A DNA stretch of 10,184 bases from Acidiferrobacter sp. (GTDB lineage Bacteria; Pseudomonadota; Gammaproteobacteria; Arenicellales; UBA868), in NCBI GenBank assembly GCA_002694065.1, contig NZKZ01000010.1, positions 3,436 through 13,619 on the forward strand, read 5' to 3'. Within the stretch, counting starts at the first letter, position 1. The number at the start of each line of letters is the position of its first letter. The position numbers were made by a program, and so were the translations under genes. This document shows, piece after piece, positions 6,421-10,184 of this stretch. The notes below the pieces were generated by a model. It searched no databases. It worked only from the letters and a program-made list of their open reading frames with translations, and was not told the origin of the DNA.

Positions 6421-7170
6421 ATGAAAGTACTCGTTCCAATTAAGCGCGTGATCGATGCCAATATTAAGGTTCGTGTTAAGGCGGATAACACCGGCGTCGA
6501 GTTGAACAATGTCAAAATGGCAATGAACCCCTTCTGTGAGATCGCAGTTGAGGAAGCCATTCGAATGCGGGAGGCCGGAACAGCAGACGAAGTGATTGTC
6601 GTAGCGGTGGGTCCGAGCCAAAGCCAGGAAACCCTGCGAACGGGGCTTGCAATGGGAGCGGATCGGGCCATATTGATTGAGACCGATCCGATTCCGGAAC
6701 CCCTGGCGATCGCCAAGTTGCTGAAGGCGGTGGCCGAGAAAGAAGATCCCGGTATGATAATTCTCGGTAAGCAGGCGATCGACGGAGACAATAACCAGAC
6801 CGGGCAGATGTTGGCAGGATTGCTTAACTGGTCGATCGGCTCGTTTGTCTCAAAGCTGTCGGTAGAGGGGTCAACCGTGAAGGTGACTCGAGAGGTCGAC
6901 GGTGGTCTGGAGAATATCGACCTGGTCGCTCCTGCGGTGATCACTGTGGATCTTCGGCTTAATGAGCCTCGTTACGCTTCCTTGCCGAACATCATGAAGG
7001 CAAAGAAAAAGCCCTTGGATACCCACACCCCCGAGGAGTTGGGTATTGATGTCTCCCCCAGACTGGAAGTTCTGCGGGTGTTGGAGCCCGCAGGTCGGGC
7101 AGCGGGCGTGAGGGTAAACAGCGCGGATGAACTGGTTGAAAAACTGCGAAACGAAGCAAAGGTGATCTGA
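6421..7170 (+). CDS. etfB: Electron transfer flavoprotein, beta subunit
   Basis: This 249-residue protein is the AMP-binding subunit of ETF, the soluble heterodimer that takes electrons from flavoprotein dehydrogenases (acyl-CoA, dimethylglycine, sarcosine) and delivers them to ETF:quinone oxidoreductase. Length is normal for the family. The nucleotide-binding segment Gly-Lys-Gln-Ala-Ile-Asp-Gly-Asp-Asn-Asn-Gln-Thr-Gly lies at 116-128. The recognition loop with the conserved anchor leucine and Lys-rich tail, LNEPRYASLPNIMKAKKK, is at 190-207 and is nearly identical to that of mitochondrial ETF-beta, identifying the classical (group I) non-bifurcating type. ATG 6421 gives the canonical Met-Lys-Val-Leu-Val-Pro-Ile-Lys-Arg-Val N-terminus; upstream in-frame extension to 6289 adds unrelated sequence and is rejected. 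The Shine-Dalgarno is weak (GAG about 10 nt upstream). The stop overlaps the etfA start by one base. Confidence 0.97.
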   Translation: MKVLVPIKRVIDANIKVRVKADNTGVELNNVKMAMNPFCEIAVEEAIRMREAGTADEVIVVAVGPSQSQETLRTGLAMGADRAILIETDPIPEPLAIAKLLKAVAEKEDPGMIILGKQAIDGDNNQTGQMLAGLLNWSIGSFVSKLSVEGSTVKVTREVDGGLENIDLVAPAVITVDLRLNEPRYASLPNIMKAKKKPLDTHTPEELGIDVSPRLEVLRVLEPAGRAAGVRVNSADELVEKLRNEAKVI

Positions 7171-8111
7171 TGAGTATTCTGGTTATTGGAGAACACGATA
7201 ACGCGGCCCTTCGGCCGTCTACCTTGAATGTCGTCACAGCTGCCAAAGCACTCAGCAGCGATATCGACGTTTTGATCGCCGGCAGCGACTGTCAGGGTGC
7301 CGCTGATGAAGCAGCCACTATTGCCGGGATCACCCGGGTGCTCAAAGCGGATGACGCCGCGTTGTCAAACGGCCTGGCGGAAAATATGGCACCGTTGGTG
7401 CAGTCTCTGGCGGGGAATTATTCGCATATTCTTGCGCCGGCCACGACGTACGGCAAAAACCTTCTTCCGCGGGCTGCCGCGATTCTCGACGTTCAGCAGA
7501 TTTCCGACATTAGTGGTATCGAGAGTGAAGATACCTTTGTGCGGCCGATTTATGCCGGCAATGCCATGGCAACGGTCCGATCGAATGACGCTTTGAAGCT
7601 GATCACCGTTCGTACCACATCGTTTGAAGCGGCTGAGTTAGGCGGGGCGGCGCCGGTGGAAGACGTCTCCGGCGGCGTTGATGCACAACTGTCGACCTTT
7701 GCAGGGGAAGAGCTCACCCGGTCGGAACGCCCGGAACTTACCACCGCAGACATTATTGTTTCGGGTGGACGGGGGATGCAGAGTTCTGAAAACTTTGGCA
7801 TGCTGGAAACGTTGGCAGACAAGCTGGGCGCCGCGGTGGGCGCATCGCGCGCCGCTGTGGATGCCGGGTATGTCCCCAATGACTACCAGGTAGGCCAAAC
7901 CGGTAAGGTTGTGGCACCCAATGTTTACATCGCTGTGGGTATTTCCGGGGCCATCCAGCATCTTGCCGGAATGAAGGACTCCAAAATCATCGTTGCGATA
8001 AATAAGGATGAGGAAGCGCCCATTTTTCAGGTCGCAGACTATGGTTGGGTGGCTGATTTGTTCGAGGCGATCCCCGAGTTGGAGACAGCGCTGGAATCCA
8101 ATCCCTCCTGA
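7170..8111 (+). CDS. etfA: Electron transfer flavoprotein, alpha subunit
   Basis: This 313-residue protein is the FAD-binding subunit partnering etfB. The N-terminal domain I spans about 1-185 and the FAD domain about 190-313. FAD-contact motifs are intact: Ser-Gly-Gly-Arg-Gly-Met (198-203), Arg227 in Ala-Ser-Arg-Ala-Ala-Val-Asp, Thr244 in Gly-Gln-Thr-Gly-Lys, and His264 in Ala-Ile-Gln-His-Leu-Ala-Gly-Met. All three match the human residues Arg249, Thr266 and His286 with a constant offset of 22. The family signature Ile-Asn-Lys-Asp-Glu-Glu-Ala-Pro-Ile-Phe is at 277-286. ATG 7170 overlaps the etfB TGA (TGATG), so the pair is translationally coupled. The operon may serve general beta-oxidation as well as the neighbouring N-methylglycine dehydrogenase. 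No good plus-strand terminator follows; the hairpin at 8166-8188 has its U-tract on the other strand. Confidence 0.97.
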   Translation: MSILVIGEHDNAALRPSTLNVVTAAKALSSDIDVLIAGSDCQGAADEAATIAGITRVLKADDAALSNGLAENMAPLVQSLAGNYSHILAPATTYGKNLLPRAAAILDVQQISDISGIESEDTFVRPIYAGNAMATVRSNDALKLITVRTTSFEAAELGGAAPVEDVSGGVDAQLSTFAGEELTRSERPELTTADIIVSGGRGMQSSENFGMLETLADKLGAAVGASRAAVDAGYVPNDYQVGQTGKVVAPNVYIAVGISGAIQHLAGMKDSKIIVAINKDEEAPIFQVADYGWVADLFEAIPELETALESNPS

Positions 8112-8157
8112 AACCTATACCGAGGAAAGTTTTAGGGGAATACAGAAGGTTTGAGTC

Positions 8158-8188
8158 AAAAAGATGCGCCCCGGTTAAACCGGGGCGC
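8158..8188 (-). terminator. Intrinsic terminator of the ubiG-phosphatase operon
   Basis: GCGCCCCGG (8166-8174) and CCGGGGCGC (8180-8188) form a perfect 9-bp GC-rich stem, extendable by the A/T bases of the TTAAA loop. On the minus strand it is followed after three bases by five U residues (complement of 8158-8162). The plus side lacks a U-tract, so its polarity serves the leftward operon, although it may slow plus-strand readthrough from etfA. Confidence 0.85.
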
Positions 8189-8205
8189 GCGTCGGTGCAT
8201 TGATT

Positions 8206-8307
8206 TTAAAGAGCCGGACAGTTGAGACACTTCCCTGTGGTCTCGGCACTCCTTGCAGCGACACCCTGATTCTTCTGGTTTGAGGAGCGTTTGTCGGTGA
8301 AGAACAT
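8206..8307 (-). CDS. Possible 33-residue small protein with C-terminal CxxC
   Basis: An ATG-initiated ORF lies 42 bp beyond the phosphatase stop, and its TAA falls 17 bp before the terminator stem, inside the same predicted transcript. The product starts Met-Phe-Phe-Thr-Asp-Lys-Arg, is rich in Ser, Asn, Gln and basic residues, and ends Lys-Cys-Leu-Asn-Cys-Pro-Ala-Leu, a CxxC that could bind metal or form a disulfide. There is no hydrophobic segment or signal peptide. A GTG directly precedes the ATG; no Shine-Dalgarno is evident, which counts against translation. I do not recognise the family. An ORF this short can arise by chance; the fit between the last gene and the terminator is the main reason to list it. 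Otherwise this is a 160-nt 3' untranslated region. Confidence 0.3.
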   Translation of the reverse strand: MFFTDKRSSNQKNQGVAARSAETTGKCLNCPAL

Positions 8308-8349
8308 CACCGGATGCTGCTAGGGAAGAAGCCGGCTAAGCCGTTTCGG

Positions 8350-9024
8350 CTATAGCCCCATTGCCGGCAAGAGTTCCTGAGGATCAAGGGCAACCTGGTC
8401 GGCGCCCCAGTCTTTTGCCTCATTAGCGGGCCGGTATCCCCACGCTGCTGCAATCGTTCGTATCCCGGCCGCATGCCCGGCGTCGATATCCCGAATATCG
8501 TCTCCGATCATTACTCCGCCGTCGGGCAGCACCCCCATTTCTTCGCAAGCATGTTTCAAGGGTGCGGGATCCGGCTTCGACTGGCTGAGGGTATCGCCGC
8601 TGACCACACTGTCCGCGCGAGCATCCAGTCCGAGTGCTGCTACAAGTGGGTCCGTGAACCGCTTCGGCTTGTTGGTGACGATACCCCACGGAATATCCCG
8701 GTTTTCGAGGGCGGCCAAGACCTCGCTGATACCTGGGAAAAGTCTCGTTTTTGTGCAGAGGTTTCGGGAGTACTCGTGCAACAGTCGCTGACGATGCGGA
8801 CTGGTGCGGGCCTCTTCCTCTGAAATTTGCAAACCGTTTTGAATCAATCCCACGCTGCCCTCCGCTACCCACCAGCGCGCAATGGCGAGATCTACCTCCG
8901 TGTGCCCAAGGGAGCGCAGAACACAATTCAAAGCCTCGACTAGATCGGGTGCCGTATCCGCTAGCGTGCCATCAAGATCGAACAGAACGTGCCGGGGTTT
9001 TCGTCCGTCCTCGAAAATCGCCAT
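8350..9024 (-). CDS. HAD-superfamily phosphatase, MupP/Gph type
   Basis: This 224-residue cytosolic HAD phosphatase has all four catalytic motifs: Asp16 nucleophile and Asp18 in Asp-Leu-Asp-Gly-Thr, Thr117 in Ile-Val-Thr-Asn-Lys, Lys150 in Ser-Lys-Pro-Asp-Pro, and Asp165-Asp166 in Gly-Asp-Asp-Ile-Arg-Asp. Residues about 24-95 form the helical cap. Such proteins are usually annotated phosphoglycolate phosphatase (Gph). However, the gene immediately downstream of ubiG in Pseudomonas is MupP, the N-acetylmuramic acid 6-phosphate phosphatase of peptidoglycan recycling, and this gene has the same position; MupP is therefore a serious alternative. ATG 9022-9024 lies 4 bp after the ubiG stop, with GAGTGA about 10 nt upstream. 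A GTG at 9081 would overlap ubiG by 53 bp and add a poorly conserved tail, so it is rejected. A small hairpin (8339-8351) overlaps the TAG stop. Confidence 0.88.
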   Translation of the reverse strand: MAIFEDGRKPRHVLFDLDGTLADTAPDLVEALNCVLRSLGHTEVDLAIARWWVAEGSVGLIQNGLQISEEEARTSPHRQRLLHEYSRNLCTKTRLFPGISEVLAALENRDIPWGIVTNKPKRFTDPLVAALGLDARADSVVSGDTLSQSKPDPAPLKHACEEMGVLPDGGVMIGDDIRDIDAGHAAGIRTIAAAWGYRPANEAKDWGADQVALDPQELLPAMGL

Positions 9025-9028
9025 GAAT

Positions 9029-9736
9029 TCACTCAGCGCCGGTGGGGCTTGAGTAGTGGCAGAGGTAGTTGACGTCAACACCGTCGCCTAGGGTGTAGCG
9101 CTTGGTGATCGGGTTGTAATGCATACCTGTGATGGAGGAAAGCGATAACAGGGCGGATCTCGCCCAACCGTCGAGTTCGGATGGGCGAATAAACTTTTTG
9201 TAATCATGTGTCCCGCGGGGAAGCAGCGAGAGAACATACTCGGCTCCGACAATGGCAAACACAAAGGCCTTCAGATTACGGTTAATGGTGGAGAAGAAGA
9301 TACTGCCGCCTGGACGCACAAGTTTCGAACAAGCCTCAACCGCTGAGGCGGGATCGGGAACGTGCTCGAGCATTTCAAGACAGCAGACGACATCAAACGA
9401 GCCTTCTTCCTTTTCGAGGAGGGTTTCCACCGTGGTATGTCGATAATCAATTTCCACATTACTTGCGATCGCATGCAGTCGCGCGACATTGATTGGGGCA
9501 AGCCCTGCGTCAATACCGACGACTTTGGCACCCTTTGCGGCCAAACTTTCGGAGAGAATCCCTCCTCCGCATCCAACATCGAGGACCCGGGCGCCCGCTA
9601 AGTCCACCCGTTTGTCGATATAACCAAGCCGAAGAGGATTGATCGCGTGCAGCGGAGCAAATTCACTATTGGGATCCCACCAGCGTGACGCGAGCGTTTC
9701 AAACTTGAGGAGTTCTTGGGGATCTGTGTTCTGCAT
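9029..9736 (-). CDS. ubiG: Ubiquinone biosynthesis O-methyltransferase UbiG
   Basis: This 235-residue SAM-dependent enzyme catalyses the two O-methylations of ubiquinone synthesis (on the 3,4-dihydroxy polyprenyl intermediates and on demethylubiquinol) at the inner membrane surface. The class I fold is clear: SAM motif Val-Leu-Asp-Val-Gly-Cys-Gly-Gly-Gly-Ile at 51-60, acidic ribose-binding Gly-Ile-Asp at 74-76, and Asp-Val-Val-Cys-Cys-Leu-Glu-Met-Leu-Glu-His-Val (115-126). The UbiG-typical Leu-Pro-Arg-Gly-Thr-His-Asp-Tyr-Lys-Lys-Phe-Ile (172-183) lies in the region linked to membrane association in the E. coli enzyme. Length is close to the 240 residues of E. coli UbiG. The N-terminal Phe-Glu-x-Leu-Ala-x-Arg-Trp-Trp-Asp block is also characteristic. 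ATG 9734-9736 has only a weak purine-rich ribosome site. It heads a two-gene minus-strand operon with the HAD phosphatase. Confidence 0.96.
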   Translation of the reverse strand: MQNTDPQELLKFETLASRWWDPNSEFAPLHAINPLRLGYIDKRVDLAGARVLDVGCGGGILSESLAAKGAKVVGIDAGLAPINVARLHAIASNVEIDYRHTTVETLLEKEEGSFDVVCCLEMLEHVPDPASAVEACSKLVRPGGSIFFSTINRNLKAFVFAIVGAEYVLSLLPRGTHDYKKFIRPSELDGWARSALLSLSSITGMHYNPITKRYTLGDGVDVNYLCHYSSPTGAE

Positions 9737-9757
9737 GGGCGTCGTATCTCGCTTCCA

Positions 9758-9763
9758 ATTCTA
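9758..9763 (-). promoter_or_regulatory. Candidate -10 element for ubiG
   Basis: Read on the minus strand this is TAGAAT (5 of 6 consensus matches), which would place initiation about 15 nt before the ubiG start codon. No convincing -35 is found 16-18 bp further upstream, so this is tentative. Confidence 0.25.
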
Positions 9764-9800
9764 GCCTTCTGTGAACCGTTTACCCTTCAGGAACACTTCA

Positions 9801-9842
9801 CAAGGGCAACAAAAAGCAAGAAACAAACGGGCTTTTGCCCGT
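9801..9842 (-). terminator. Terminator-like hairpin with U-rich tail upstream of ubiG
   Basis: ACGGGC (9827-9832) and GCCCGT (9837-9842) form a 6-bp stem with a 4-nt loop. On the minus strand the stem is followed by a U-rich stretch (complement of 9810-9826) with runs of three and five U. It lies ahead of ubiG, so it could block antisense transcription across the tRNA gene, or act as a leader attenuator if ubiG starts further upstream. Plus-strand use is less likely, because CATC separates the stem from the T-rich bases. Confidence 0.45.
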
Positions 9843-9849
9843 CATCTTG

Positions 9850-9877
9850 TTGTTTTCGCGAGACAAACTGGTTAAAC
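9850..9877 (+). promoter_or_regulatory. Candidate promoter of the initiator tRNA gene
   Basis: TTGTTT (9850-9855) and TTAAAC (9872-9877) are 16 bp apart and would start transcription a few bases before the mature tRNA 5' end. The bases between the -10 and the tRNA are very GC-rich (CTCCCGCGTCGCGG), as expected for the discriminator of stringently controlled stable-RNA promoters. The match of the hexamers themselves is modest. Confidence 0.4.
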
Positions 9878-9890
9878 TCCCGCGTCGCGG

Positions 9891-9967
<77 letters not shown>

Positions 9968-9983
9968 AATGCTGTAATCCGGG

Positions 9984-10009
9984 ACCCCGCTGTAGCGGGG
10001 TTTGTTTTT
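9984..10009 (+). terminator. Intrinsic terminator after tRNA-fMet
   Basis: ACCCCGC (9984-9990) and GCGGGGT (9995-10001) form a perfect 7-bp stem around TGTA, followed by TTGTTTTT. It lies 16 bp after the tRNA CCA and before rimP, so it would separate most tRNA transcripts from rimP-nusA messages; partial readthrough, as described for E. coli metY, is possible. Confidence 0.88.
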
Positions 10010-10065
10010 GGTGCTACGGGTGCAGGAACGCAAACGGCGAGACTGATCGGGCAGGTGATGAGTGG

Positions 10066-10184
10066 ATGGATAACAGCGCGATCCGACAATTGCTGGAGCC
10101 TGTCGTAGAGGATATGGGGTACGAACTGGTCATGGTCGAAATGACGGGATCGCCTTCGGGAGGTCAGGTGCTCAGAACCTACAT
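10066..10184 (+). CDS. rimP: Ribosome maturation factor RimP, N-terminal part (3' truncated by window)
   Basis: The first 39 codons of a gene that runs off the window. The visible residues (Arg-Gln-Leu-Leu-Glu-Pro-Val-Val-Glu-Asp-Met-Gly-Tyr-Glu-Leu-Val, then Val-Glu-Met and Gln-Val-Leu-Arg-Thr-Tyr) match the first alpha helix and beta strands of RimP, a cytosolic protein needed for 30S subunit maturation. ATG 10066 is preceded by AGGTGA at 10053-10058 with a 7-nt spacer, a good ribosome site. The location after tRNA-fMet is the conserved gammaproteobacterial one, so nusA and infB are expected just beyond the window. Confidence 0.9.
   Translation, partial: MDNSAIRQLLEPVVEDMGYELVMVEMTGSPSGGQVLRTY

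Noticed and set aside
9025..9081. GTG start of the HAD phosphatase inside ubiG
   Set aside because: It requires a 53-bp overlap and adds a low-complexity Thr/Ser/Ala tail; ATG 9022-9024 gives the family length and a ribosome site.

Overview
The window looks like a moderately GC-rich proteobacterial chromosome segment, most probably from a gammaproteobacterium. The best evidence is the right end, where an initiator tRNA gene with its own terminator is followed directly by rimP, the same order as metY-rimP-nusA-infB in Escherichia coli. The ubiG gene followed by a MupP/Gph-type HAD phosphatase, in the order known from Pseudomonas, supports this. No insertion sequence, phage gene, CRISPR array or rRNA is visible. 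Nearly all bases fall into ordinary, well-preserved genes, so the interest lies in gene combinations and in a few intergenic elements.

Left part (1-1380): the 3' end of an SLC13-type transporter gene converges with an ada-like gene (AraC-type DNA-binding domain fused to an O6-methylguanine-DNA methyltransferase, without the usual N-terminal Ada sensor domain). A 178-bp divergent intergenic region follows. It carries a perfect 17-bp palindrome, a pair of 9-bp direct repeats and strong hairpins.

Central part (1381-8111): a probable methylated-glycine catabolic cluster. A dimethylglycine/sarcosine dehydrogenase-like flavoprotein with a C-terminal GcvT (folate) module sits one base ahead of an AlaX-type tRNA editing hydrolase. 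Facing them is a large MttB-family methyltransferase of the non-pyrrolysine kind. Next comes the etfB-etfA pair for electron transfer flavoprotein, the known electron acceptor of dimethylglycine and sarcosine dehydrogenases. A consistent model is: betaine-type compound, demethylated by the MttB-like protein; N-methylglycines, oxidised by the flavoprotein; methyl group passed to tetrahydrofolate and electrons to ETF. AlaX would then clear tRNA(Ala) mischarged with the glycine and serine produced. The catalytic families are well supported; the exact substrates and the joint pathway are inference.

Right part (8112-10184): on the minus strand, ubiG (ubiquinone biosynthesis) and the HAD phosphatase form a tight pair ending at a strong intrinsic terminator. 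A possible 33-codon Cys-containing small ORF lies between the phosphatase and the terminator. On the plus strand follow the tRNA-fMet gene, with unusual U1-U72 and U11-U24 oppositions, its terminator, and the first 39 codons of rimP, cut by the window end.
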